Made by a program: the position numbers and the translations under genes. Source: an uncultured Hyphomicrobiales bacterium (GTDB taxonomy: Bacteria > Pseudomonadota > Alphaproteobacteria > Rhizobiales > Rhizobiaceae). From it: DNA of 16,418 bases. The DNA is taken from positions 1 through 16,418 of the forward strand of contig CALUBX010000075.1 of the NCBI GenBank assembly GCA_943914405.1, given 5' to 3'. Positions 8,001 through 16,177 of this stretch are shown piece by piece. Positions within the stretch are counted from its first letter, which is position 1; each line of letters opens with the position of its first letter. The notes below the pieces were generated by a model. The model was not told the origin of the DNA and did not search any database. It saw only the letters and a program-made list of their open reading frames with translations.

Positions 8001-8214
8001 CGAGGCACGGATCGCGCTCGGCTGGGTCATCGTCGGCGGGCTTGGCTTTGCCACCCTGGTGACGCTGTTCATCACGCCAGTCGCCTATCTTCTGATCGCC
8101 CGCTTCACCAAGCCGCATGCGCACGAGGAGCAGCGCTTCCACCAGGAGCTTGCCAATGCGGTCGGCCCAGCCAAGCCGGAAAAGAGCGACCGGCCCTTGC
8201 TGGCGGCGGAATGA
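5038..8214 (+). CDS. RND family multidrug efflux permease (AcrB/MdtB-like, 1058 aa)
   Basis: Inner-membrane proton/drug antiporter of the hydrophobe/amphiphile efflux (HAE1) family; its length is normal. TM1 lies at about residues 32-51, with a porter domain after it (ELPDVDQPVITVRTLYDGAS is the usual entry). The TM2-TM6 block starts near residue 355. The proton-relay pair is D416/D417 in TM4 (VVDDAIVVLEN), and the partner Lys in TM10 is K932 (VGVMAKNGILIVEFANQL). A second porter half lies between the two membrane blocks. The start at 5038 is supported by GGAGG at 5023-5027; the ATG at 5044 would sit too far from it. The gene is coupled to the adaptor by an ATGA overlap. No outer-membrane factor or regulator gene is adjacent. 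The tail after TM12 is charged and cytoplasmic. Substrate is unknown. Confidence 0.95.
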   Translation: MKMDLPNLGETTGHAHSKAGQGFTALFVRRPILAAVINTLLVVAGLAAFFGIEVRELPDVDQPVITVRTLYDGASPQTMDQEVTQVIEGAVARVSGLKALSSASQFGTSRVTMEFSDTVDLSEAANDVRDAIGRIGNQLPDEADEPQIVKADADSDPILRLAVTSSTLSMDDLTQLVDNQIVDRLAAVEGVADVMLYGDQEKIFRVDVDQVALAGRGMTVSDVAKALESAALDVPAGSLESTRQDIVVRATASLTTPQDFENVLIGPNVRLRDVATVMLGPDDGSTTLRSNGVQGVGLGIVRQAQSNTLNISAGIKQAVAEMQPVLPEGTRIAITSDDAVFIQGALHEVEIALGLSAAIVVVVIYLFLRDWRATIIPAVTMPVALIGTLVAVYLAGFSINILTLLAIVLATGLVVDDAIVVLENIVRRRTEGMGPRAAAVLGTQEVFFAVLATTATLAAVFIPLSFLPGQIGGLFREFGFVLAFAVGLSSITALTLCPMLASRMLTRPVVEKHGLLGAVGSGFARLYAVCLRFCLNAPVVVILVSVVFSFAAYQAFGLVKNELTPREDRSSIMLRLSAPQGVSLDYTQDQMRRVEENLQPLRDSGEIRNIFSISGFGSNINSGFMVLTLAPWEERTRSQDQIVADVNRALARVPALRGFAQQGNSLKIRGAGNGLQMALVGNSNEQLTDAALKIIHKMEESRSFDTPRLSNEPTQAQLSVSINRERASDLGIDITGLATAMQALLEGRSIVDVFVDGEALSVKLKSTTRPLDDPTDLENIFLKTGDGKIVPMSTIATLKETAVAPQLNREQQLASVSFQAGLGDGVALGDAVAEVTAIAKPLMPPGARLIPLAEAKTLGENSSAMAMTFGFAIAIIFLVLAAQFEGVLSSIIIMSTVPLGLACAAIALVVTGSSLNVYSQIGLVLLVGVMAKNGILIVEFANQLRDRGDSVREAIETACRLRLRPVMMTMIATVVGGVPLVLAQGAGAEARIALGWVIVGGLGFATLVTLFITPVAYLLIARFTKPHAHEEQRFHQELANAVGPAKPEKSDRPLLAAE

Positions 8215-8253
8215 TGCGGCCTCGTCGCGCTGGATGTTCATACGGACCATGGC

Positions 8254-8655
8254 ATGAGTCCGACTGAGGAGTTCGCGCGGATCTATCGCGCTTATATCGC
8301 TTGCCTCAATGCGCAGGATTGGGTGCGGCTGGGAGAATTCGTTGCGGAAGACGCAATCCATAATGGCCGGCCTCTGGGGCTTGCCGGGTACCGCGCCATG
8401 CTGGAACAGGATTTCCGCGATATTCCGGATCTGGTCTTCACCATCGACCTCCTGACGTCGGATCCGCCGCTCATCGCAAGCCGGCTTCTGTTCGACTGCC
8501 GGCCGAAGGGCGAGTTTCTCGGCCTGCCGGTCAACGGCCGGCGCATTTCCTTTGCCGAGAACGTCTTCTACCGGTTCGACGCCGGACGGATCGTGGAGGT
8601 CTGGTCGGTTCTGGACAAGGCGGCCATCGAGCGGCAGCTCGAAGAGCAGAGTTGA
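8254..8655 (+). CDS. SnoaL-like ester cyclase family protein (133 aa)
   Basis: A small cytoplasmic protein of the SnoaL/NTF2-like alpha+beta barrel fold, a family named after polyketide cyclases but mostly of unknown substrate in bacteria. Visible features are the N-terminal helix with YRAYIACLNAQDW, then HNGRPLGLAGYRAML, DFRDIPDLVFTIDLL, and the C-terminal strands GRRISFAENVFYRFDAGRI and VEVWSVLDKAAIERQL. Length is normal for the family. The gene begins 39 bases after the pump stop in the same direction and may be read through from it, though its ribosome-binding site is weak (GGA, 7 bases before the ATG). No link to efflux is evident beyond position. Confidence 0.85.
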   Translation: MSPTEEFARIYRAYIACLNAQDWVRLGEFVAEDAIHNGRPLGLAGYRAMLEQDFRDIPDLVFTIDLLTSDPPLIASRLLFDCRPKGEFLGLPVNGRRISFAENVFYRFDAGRIVEVWSVLDKAAIERQLEEQS

Positions 8656-8673
8656 CTTCGTCTACGCGCCGGC

Positions 8674-8688
8674 GGCAAAGGGTTTGCC
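8674..8688 (+). terminator. Weak hairpin after the ester cyclase gene
   Basis: GGCAAA-ggg-TTTGCC, a 6-bp perfect stem with a 3-base loop, begins 18 bases after the stop codon. No T-tract follows, so termination is uncertain. It is directly followed by a repeat arm with an 8-bp GC stem that could also act as an end signal. Confidence 0.3.
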
Positions 8689-8694
8689 CTCCTC

Positions 8695-8745
8695 TCGCCG
8701 CGCAGACGCGCGGCGGCTGGATCCCAGCTCGAGGCCGAGATGACG
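8695..8745 (+). repeat. Orphan arm of a palindromic intergenic repeat
   Basis: This 51-base stretch matches 8894-8945 closely: both run from TCGCCGCGC through GGCGGCTGGATCCC to GATGACG, with a few substitutions and one indel. It contains a perfect hairpin CGCCGCGC-agac-GCGCGGCG (8696-8715). It corresponds to one arm of the larger palindrome at 8805-8945, without the partner arm. Confidence 0.8.
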
Positions 8746-8804
8746 CAGGGGTGATGTGCAATGCCACCTTCGTAACGGGGACGGAGACGATAACCTCACA
8801 CTCC

Positions 8805-8945
8805 CGTCATTCCTGTGCTCGTCACAGGAATCCAGCAGCGCCGCGTCGGCGGCGCGGGAGACTCATTTGCGGCGCGACCTCAACGGGGTCTCGTCGCCGC
8901 GCCGACGCGCGGCGGCTGGATCCCGCTTCCAAGGCCGGGATGACG
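8805..8945. repeat. Palindromic intergenic element of about 140 bp (RIME-like)
   Basis: Two inverted arms, 8805-8862 and 8888-8945, enclose a 25-base centre. The ends are CGTCAT and ATGACG. Inside, ATCCAGC pairs with GCTGGAT, GCGTCGGCG with CGCCGACGC, and GAGAC with GTCTC. Each arm also has its own hairpins: ATTCCTGTG/CACAGGAAT (8809-8831) and GCGCCGC/GCGGCGC (8838-8855) on the left, CGCCGCGC/GCGCGGCG on the right. There is no open reading frame. The structure resembles rhizobial intergenic mosaic elements or a MITE; the exact family name is not certain. Confidence 0.8.
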
Positions 8946-9023
8946 ATCCCCTCACCTGCAATTTCTAGCACTTAGCTGACGCTAAGATGCTGAAATTGAC
9001 ATCCTCTCCCACAAGGGGAGAGG
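8945..9023 (+). repeat. Hairpin repeat, copy A (downstream flank of the DUF559 gene)
   Basis: Opens with GATCCCCTCACCTG and ends with CCTCTCCC-acaag-GGGAGAGG (8-bp stem, 9003-9023). Between them is a long hairpin at 8959-8998: CAATTTC/GAAATTG, AGCA/TGCT and CTTAGC/GCTAAG, 17 pairs around a TGAC loop with one unpaired base on each side. A second copy in the same orientation lies at 9424-9505. Confidence 0.85.
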
Positions 9024-9030
9024 AAACACC

Positions 9031-9387
9031 TCAACCGCCTCCATCCCGCAGCGCCGCCCCAATCCGCAGGACCACGCCATCGAGGTTGTCCTCCACCTCC
9101 TCGTTCCAGAACCGCAAGATCCGAAACCCTTGAGCCTGAAAGAACGCGTCGCGGACTGCATCCAAACGACTTTCCGCCTGCTGCCACCCATCGACCTCCA
9201 CGATCAGCCGGTGTTCGAAGCAGACGAAGTCGAGGATATAGTGAGCGAGCGGCACCTGCCGGCGGAACTTGCACCCAATGACGCTGCGGTCACGCAACTG
9301 CTGCCATAGCAGTTCCTCCGCCCGCGTCGGATCCCGGCGCATCAGGCGGGCGCGGATCCGGTTGATCGGCGGCGGCTGGTGGCGCAT
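9031..9387 (-). CDS. DUF559 domain protein, Vsr-like PD-(D/E)XK endonuclease fold (118 aa)
   Basis: A small protein of the DUF559 family, related to the very-short-patch-repair (Vsr) fold and predicted to be a nuclease. The start at 9387 (MRHQPPPINR) has GAGGAAG a few bases upstream; an in-frame ATG at 9423 would add 12 residues and begin inside the flanking-repeat boundary. Visible features are RAEELLWQQLRDR at residues 22-34, FRRQVPLAHYILDF with D53, the core LIVEVDG with E64 and D66, then the family pattern D-x-x-R-D-x-x-x-x-x-x-G-x-x-ILRFWNEEV. Where many members read DG-x-QH, this one reads DGWQQ, with Q70 in place of the usual His. The gene lies between two direct copies of a hairpin repeat, suggesting association with a mobile or repeat-spreading unit. 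No partner gene is nearby. Confidence 0.9.
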   Translation of the reverse strand: MRHQPPPINRIRARLMRRDPTRAEELLWQQLRDRSVIGCKFRRQVPLAHYILDFVCFEHRLIVEVDGWQQAESRLDAVRDAFFQAQGFRILRFWNEEVEDNLDGVVLRIGAALRDGGG

Positions 9388-9423
9388 GAGGCTTCCTCGA
9401 AGAGATTTGGGACAAGTAAACAT

Positions 9424-9505
9424 GATCCCCTCACCTGAAAAAATCTGGCACTTACCCCTTCGGGCTAAGATGCCGATTTTTCTTCCTCTCCCACAAGGGG
9501 AAAGG
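9424..9505 (+). repeat. Hairpin repeat, copy B (upstream flank of the DUF559 gene)
   Basis: Same layout as copy A: GATCCCCTCACCTG at 9424-9437, a central hairpin at 9437-9482, and CCTCTCCC-acaag-GGGAAAGG at 9485-9505. The central stem reads GAAAAATC/GATTTTTC (with one extra A), GGCA/TGCC, CTTA/TAAG and CCC/GGG. Its arms differ from copy A on both sides while still pairing. Confidence 0.85.
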
Positions 9506-9538
9506 ATCAGCTGCGGCGCCCAACACCTCCCATCCGCC

Positions 9539-9832
9539 TCAGCGATGCCACGACCTGCGTTTGCGCGCCTGCGCGGCGGCCTGGACGATGACGGCGCTGC
9601 CGAGAAGTGCGGCAGAGACTATCGCCGCAACCGCGAGCAGCCCCCCGGTGGTGATCTCGGCACGGGCACGAAACCCAGCCTCCCCGTTCACCATCAGGGA
9701 TACCTCCGCCGAATGGCGCTCGGTGAGCCAGGATCGGCCGGACGGATCCGCCGGGGCCGGGCTGCGCCGGCCAGGCTCCTGTTCGGCAGCGGCGATGTCG
9801 GTGCGCGATTGGTGGATGGGGGATAGAGCCAT
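9539..9832 (-). CDS. Hypothetical single-pass membrane protein (97 aa) downstream of kdpDE
   Basis: The start at 9832 is chosen because AAGGAGG lies 9 bases upstream. The protein has a polar N-terminal part (MALSPIHQSRTDIAAAEQEP, Pro/Ser-rich to about residue 38), then one hydrophobic helix at about residues 63-86 (GGLLAVAAIVSAALLGSAVI), then a basic tail ending RKRRSWHR. The basic tail after the helix predicts a cytoplasmic C-terminus. It follows kdpE on the same strand by 143 bases, so it may be part of the kdp transcript or separate. No family is recognised. The open frame extends upstream to 9913, but that part has no good ribosome-binding site. Confidence 0.55.
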   Translation of the reverse strand: MALSPIHQSRTDIAAAEQEPGRRSPAPADPSGRSWLTERHSAEVSLMVNGEAGFRARAEITTGGLLAVAAIVSAALLGSAVIVQAAAQARKRRSWHR

Positions 9833-9975
9833 GGGTCGCCGCCTCCTTGCGATCCGCCCTCTCATCAGTTGCAGGTCCACGCAGGAACGCGAATACGGGC
9901 GGAGGGCGGGCAAGCGCCAGCCTAACAGCCGCGCGGCGGAGCAACAAGGCCGGCCAGGAGCACTATCGATGTCGC

Positions 9976-10668
9976 TTACACGGTGTCGGCGAGACGGTAG
10001 CCCACACCGGTTTCCGTCAGGATATAGCGGGGCTGGTCCGGCGTCTGCTCGATCTTCTGGCGCAGCTGACGCACATAGATCCGGAGATACTGGATATCGG
10101 TCATCTCCCCCCAGACCTCCTGCAGGAGGAAACGATGGGTGAGAACCCTGCCGGCATGGTGGACCAGAATCCGCAGGATATCGTATTCCTTCGGCGACAG
10201 CTTCACCTCCTTGCCCGCGACCTTGACGATGCGCTTGACGAGATCGACCGACAGATCGCCGAGCTGGAACACCGGGCGGTCGCCTTGGACCTGCAGGCGG
10301 TGGCGCAGCGCGACACGGATCCGCGCCGTCAGCTCATTCATACTGAAGGGTTTCGTCACATAGTCGCTGGCGCCGAGGTCGAGCGCCTGCACGATGCCGG
10401 CCTCGTCCGTGCGGCTCGACAGGATCACGATCGGGACCTCGAGCCCCTCTCCCCGCCATTTCGCCAGGAGGTCGTGGCCGGACATGTCCGGCAGGCCGAG
10501 ATCGAGGAGGATCAGATCCGGCTGCTTAGCGGCAACCATCTCGACGGCGACCTTCGCGTTCATCGCTTCGCTGACCGCATAGGCCTGCGTCGTCAGGCCG
10601 ACGCGAAGCAGTTTTCTGATCGGCGGCTCGTCATCGACCACCAGAATATGGACGGGATTGCTGGTCAT
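9976..10668 (-). CDS. kdpE: KdpE response regulator of K+ uptake (230 aa)
   Basis: OmpR-family DNA-binding response regulator that, when phosphorylated by KdpD, activates transcription of the kdp pump operon at low K+ or high osmolarity. The receiver domain spans about residues 1-122: acidic pair D12/D13 (VVDDE), phosphoacceptor D56 (LILLDLGLPD), the SS near 84-85 and Lys106 (VTKPF). The winged-helix domain spans about 130-228, with LSPKEYDIL, VWGEMTDIQYLRIYVRQLRQKIE and TETGVGYRL, the last two closely matching the KdpE pattern. The start codon overlaps the kdpD stop as ATGA (10665-10668), implying coupled translation. Length is typical. Confidence 0.96.
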   Translation of the reverse strand: MTSNPVHILVVDDEPPIRKLLRVGLTTQAYAVSEAMNAKVAVEMVAAKQPDLILLDLGLPDMSGHDLLAKWRGEGLEVPIVILSSRTDEAGIVQALDLGASDYVTKPFSMNELTARIRVALRHRLQVQGDRPVFQLGDLSVDLVKRIVKVAGKEVKLSPKEYDILRILVHHAGRVLTHRFLLQEVWGEMTDIQYLRIYVRQLRQKIEQTPDQPRYILTETGVGYRLADTV

Positions 10669-13370
10669 TCCATTCCCTTGAGATCAGGAGGTTCCGAAGC
10701 TGCAGGCATGCGGATGGTGAAGACGGCACCGGAGCGGTCATTCCGGTTGGAGGCATGGATTGTGCCGCCCATGGCTTCAACAAAGCCGCGGCAGATGGAA
10801 AGCCCCAGCCCGGTTCCGGCGCGAACCTGATCCGACTTTCGGACCCGGTAGAAGCTATCGAAGATGCGCTCCAGATCGTCCGGAGGCACCCCCGGCCCTT
10901 CATCCGTGACCGAGAGAAGTACCGAACGCCCCTCCTCCCATCCGCGAACGGTGATAAGGCTGTCTTCCGGCGCATACTTGGCGGCGTTGTCGAGGAGATT
11001 GAAGAGGACCTGCTCGAACAAAACCGGATCGAGCTTCAGCATCGGCAGATCGGCCGGAATATGGACATTCGTCCGATGCCGGACGAGGATCTTGGCGGCC
11101 CGCGAGAGCGCCGTGCCGACCACGTCGCCAACGTAATGCAGGGCGAAATTCGGCTCCATGGCACCCGAGCCGAGGCGGGTCATATCGAGGAGGTTGGCAA
11201 TGAAGCGGTTAAGCCGCTCCGATTCGTCGATCACCGTCGAGAGAAGATCCTGGCGGGCGTCTTCCGGAATCTGCGGGCCGAGATCCTTGAGCGTGTCCGC
11301 CGATCCCATGATGGCGGCCAGCGGCGTCTTGAGGTCATGAGAGATCGAAGTCAGAAGTGCCGTTCGCAGCCGGTCGGTCTCGGCGGCGAGCCTCGCGTGG
11401 TCCAGGTCGGAAACCAGTTGAACCCGCTCGATCGCCAGCGCCGCCTGGTCGGACAAGGCATCGAAGAGCCGCTGCTGTTCGGGCGTCAGAAGCGGTCCCT
11501 GTCGGTCGTTGTCGAGGCCGATCACGCCGACCGCTTCGCGTCCGGTCCGCATGGGCAGATAAAGCCGCTTTGCTCCGGGAAGCGTATCGGCCGCCCGGCC
11601 GGCGGCCCGGTTGTGCTCCCAGGCCCATTTTGCGGCAGCGATATCGGCTTCCGCCAGCGTATCGTCCGGCGGATAGCCCGCTTTGACGGCAATCGTGTCG
11701 CCCTCCGGCAGGAGGATGACCACCCTCACCTTCAGCATGGAGGCGATCTGGAACGCGGTCGCCCACAGCACGTCGTCGAGCGATCCGGTGCCGGCGAGCT
11801 TCTTGGAAAACAGATAGAGGTCTTCGGTGATCCTGGCCCGCTCCCGCGCCGCCGCCGCCTGGCGCTGCACGGCCGCTGTCAGGTTCGAAGCGATGACGGC
11901 AACGCCGAGATAGAAAAACAGGGCGATCAGGCTTTCCGGATCGCGCACAGTGAACGTATAGCGCGGCTCCAGGAAGAAGAAGTTGAAGGCGAGCGCACCG
12001 GCCACGGATGCAAAAAGACCGGCCCCAAGCCCGCCCCTGACCGCTGCGCCGAGCACCGCCATCAGGAAGACGAGCGCAAGGTTTCGGACATCGAGCGTCT
12101 GGTCCAGCACGAAACCGGCCAGCACCGCAAGCGCCACAAAGAGCATGCTGATCGCATAGGGCTTCAGCCGGAAGTTCGGCGTAGGTGCCACGGTCCTGAC
12201 GGAACGCCTGCCGTCTTCATCGCCACCCGCACCGGAGATCACGTGGACGCTGATGTCCCCCGCATGGCGCACCAGCTCGTAGGTGACGGAACCCTGCCAC
12301 AGCTGCAACCAGCGCGGCTTGGACGGCCTTCCGACAACGATGTGGGTGAAGTTGTTGGCGCTGGCATAGGCGATGATCTCGCGCGATGGAGAGACGCCTG
12401 GAATGGTCACCACCTCGGCGCCCAGCTCTTCCGCAAGCCGCATATTGGCCGCGAGCCGATCCTTGTCCTCCTCCGACAGTGCGGCGGAGTGCGGTGTGTC
12501 GAGATGCAGCGTCGTCCAGGGCGTCCTCAGCCTATCCGCCTGGCGGCGCGCATATCGAACCAGGTTTGCACCGTTGCGGCCGTGGTCGAGGCAGACCAAC
12601 AGCCGATCCCCCGCGGCCCATGGGCCGACAATGGCATGGCTCTGCATATGGTTGAGGAGTTGCTCATCGACGCGCTGGGCGGTGCGGCGCAGGGCAAGTT
12701 CCCGCAAAGCGGTGAGGTTGCCGGGCGAGAAATAGTTCTCCACCGCCCGCCGCGCCGTCTGCTCCCGGTAAACCTTGCCGTCCTTCAACCTCTTGATCAG
12801 GTCGTCGGGCGTGATGTCGATGATCTCTACATCGTCGGCCCGGTCGATGATCGTATCCGGCACCGTTTCCCGCACCCGGATACGGGTGATCTGGGCCACG
12901 ACGTCATTCAGGCTTTCGATATGCTGGATGTTCAGCGTCGAGTAGACGTCGATGCCGCGAGAGAGGATCTCTTCCACATCCATGAAGCGCTTGGGATGAC
13001 GGCTTCCGGCAGCGTTCGTGTGAGCAAGTTCGTCGACCAGCACAAGATCGGGTCGGCGCGTCAGGATGGCGTCGATGTCCATCTCGTCGAGCGACTGTCC
13101 GCGGTACTCGATCTGGCGCCTCGGAACGATCTCGAACCCTTCGACAAGCGCTTCCGTTTCCTTGCGTCCGTGGGTCTCGACGACGCCAATCACGACGTCG
13201 ATCCCATCCGCCTTCCGGGCGCGCCCGGACATCAACATTTCGTAGGTCTTGCCGACGCCGGGAGCCGCCCCCAGAAAGATCTTCAGCCGACCGCGCCCTT
13301 CCCGTGCCGCCTGCTCCAGAAGCGCATTCGGCGAAGGCCTGGTGTTGGGCTCACGGCTGTCGTCGGACAT
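10665..13370 (-). CDS. kdpD: KdpD sensor histidine kinase for K+/turgor (901 aa)
   Basis: Membrane sensor kinase/phosphatase that controls KdpE. The domain order is complete. The N-terminal KdpD domain has Walker A GAAPGVGKT at residues 34-42 and LVDELAHTN near 111-119. A universal-stress-protein-like domain follows (about 250-370), then the DUF4118 region with four membrane helices (about 405-500, with FNFFFLEPRYTF). A GAF-like domain lies at about 520-660. HisKA carries the phosphorylated His at 678 (SISHDLKTPLAAIMG). HATPase_c has N-box LLDNAAKYAP, DEGPGVPPDDLERIFDSFYR and GTGLGLSICRGFVEAMGG. Length matches full-size KdpD. The gene starts 96 bases after the kdpC stop, a gap that holds a strong hairpin, and ends overlapping kdpE. 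Confidence 0.97.
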   Translation of the reverse strand: MSDDSREPNTRPSPNALLEQAAREGRGRLKIFLGAAPGVGKTYEMLMSGRARKADGIDVVIGVVETHGRKETEALVEGFEIVPRRQIEYRGQSLDEMDIDAILTRRPDLVLVDELAHTNAAGSRHPKRFMDVEEILSRGIDVYSTLNIQHIESLNDVVAQITRIRVRETVPDTIIDRADDVEIIDITPDDLIKRLKDGKVYREQTARRAVENYFSPGNLTALRELALRRTAQRVDEQLLNHMQSHAIVGPWAAGDRLLVCLDHGRNGANLVRYARRQADRLRTPWTTLHLDTPHSAALSEEDKDRLAANMRLAEELGAEVVTIPGVSPSREIIAYASANNFTHIVVGRPSKPRWLQLWQGSVTYELVRHAGDISVHVISGAGGDEDGRRSVRTVAPTPNFRLKPYAISMLFVALAVLAGFVLDQTLDVRNLALVFLMAVLGAAVRGGLGAGLFASVAGALAFNFFFLEPRYTFTVRDPESLIALFFYLGVAVIASNLTAAVQRQAAAARERARITEDLYLFSKKLAGTGSLDDVLWATAFQIASMLKVRVVILLPEGDTIAVKAGYPPDDTLAEADIAAAKWAWEHNRAAGRAADTLPGAKRLYLPMRTGREAVGVIGLDNDRQGPLLTPEQQRLFDALSDQAALAIERVQLVSDLDHARLAAETDRLRTALLTSISHDLKTPLAAIMGSADTLKDLGPQIPEDARQDLLSTVIDESERLNRFIANLLDMTRLGSGAMEPNFALHYVGDVVGTALSRAAKILVRHRTNVHIPADLPMLKLDPVLFEQVLFNLLDNAAKYAPEDSLITVRGWEEGRSVLLSVTDEGPGVPPDDLERIFDSFYRVRKSDQVRAGTGLGLSICRGFVEAMGGTIHASNRNDRSGAVFTIRMPAASEPPDLKGME

Positions 13371-13406
13371 TCGGATCAGACTTTCCTGGAATGGCGGCTA
13401 GACGGA

Positions 13407-13455
13407 GATGCCCTGCCTCCCGGGCCCCTCGGGTCCGGTTGGAGAGCGGGGCATC
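13407..13455 (-). promoter_or_regulatory. Strong nested hairpin between kdpC and kdpD
   Basis: The outer stem is GATGCCC (13407-13413) with GGGCATC (13449-13455). The inner stem is CCGGGCCC (13420-13427) with GGGTCCGG (13431-13438), a 3-base loop and one imperfect pair. No T-tract follows on the minus strand, so it is more likely an attenuating or transcript-stabilising structure than a full terminator. It would let kdpDE be expressed below kdpBC. Confidence 0.5.
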
Positions 13456-13466
13456 ATTGCCGTCCT

Positions 13467-14039
13467 TCACTGTGTCTTAGAGCCGTCCAGCGCCATGTTC
13501 AACGCCAGCACGTTGACAACGGGCTCGCCGAGGAATCCGAGTTCCGGCGCCTCGACATGCGCGTCCACGAGCGCTTTGACCGCCGCCTCGTCCATGGATC
13601 GTGCCTTGGCCACACGCGCAACCTGGAAATAAGCCGACGCAGGGGAGATGTGCGGGTCGAGCCCGCTGCCCGATGCGGTGACGAGGTCGATCGGAACCGG
13701 CGCATTCGGATTGGTGGCCTTGGCCGCTTCGTAATCCGTCTTCACGCGATCGATCAACTTGCTGCTGGTTGGCCCGAGGTTGGATCCGGAGGACGAGGCG
13801 GCGTCGTAGCCGCTGGCGCCGGCAGCCGATGGCCTTCCATGAAAGTACTGGTCGCCGGTGAAGGCCTGGCCGATCAGCCCTGACCCGATCACCTTGCCGT
13901 CCTTCTCGATCAGGCTGCCATTGGCCTGGACAGGAAAGACGGCCTGAGCGATGCCCGTCATGGCAAAGGGATAGATCAGCCCGGTCAGGGCGGTGGTGGC
14001 GACGATCATCACGATCGCGGGGCGAAGTTGCTTCAGCAT
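13467..14039 (-). CDS. kdpC: KdpC subunit of the K+-transporting ATPase (190 aa)
   Basis: Small membrane-anchored subunit of the KdpFABC complex, needed for assembly and high K+ affinity. It has one N-terminal transmembrane helix (about residues 7-29, MLKQLRPAIVMIVATTALTG) and a periplasmic domain with the family motifs GSGLIGQAFT, YFHGRPSA and the DLVTASGSGLDPHISPASA block, followed by a helix rich in charged residues and ending at VNVLALNMAL. Length is normal. The start has AAGGAA 8 bases upstream. The kdpB stop lies only 12 bases before the ATG, so the two are co-transcribed. Confidence 0.97.
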   Translation of the reverse strand: MLKQLRPAIVMIVATTALTGLIYPFAMTGIAQAVFPVQANGSLIEKDGKVIGSGLIGQAFTGDQYFHGRPSAAGASGYDAASSSGSNLGPTSSKLIDRVKTDYEAAKATNPNAPVPIDLVTASGSGLDPHISPASAYFQVARVAKARSMDEAAVKALVDAHVEAPELGFLGEPVVNVLALNMALDGSKTQ

Positions 14040-14051
14040 TGGAAGAGTTCC

Positions 14052-16136
<2,085 letters not shown>

Positions 16137-16160
16137 GAAGAGGCTCCAGCGTTGATGATC

Positions 16161-16177
16161 TGACCGCGATCCGGTCA
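16161..16177 (-). other. Small hairpin between the 50-aa gene and kdpB
   Basis: TGACCG-cgatc-CGGTCA, a 6-bp perfect stem that includes the stop codon of the 50-aa gene and ends 24 bases before the kdpB start. There is no T-tract. It may mark an RNA processing or stabilising site, or be chance. Confidence 0.3.

Noticed and set aside
4951..8361. Very long open frame (over 1100 codons) on the minus strand across the RND permease
   Set aside because: It is antisense to a clear AcrB-type protein, is rich in Arg/His/Asp with no domain, and arises from high-GC third-position bias.
8656..9030. CRISPR array in the repeat-rich gap
   Set aside because: The repeats are two unrelated palindromic families with irregular spacing, no regular spacers and no cas genes.
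9388..9423. Longer DUF559 start at 9423
   Set aside because: The extra 12 residues are not part of the domain; the ATG at 9387 has a better-placed GAGGAAG site, and 9423 abuts the flanking repeat.
10755..13883. Long plus-strand open frame of about 1040 codons across kdpD
   Set aside because: Antisense shadow of kdpD with low-complexity charged composition and no recognisable domain or ribosome-binding site. Similar plus-strand shadows at 70-2250 (uvrD) and 14028-16163 (kdpB) were rejected for the same reason.
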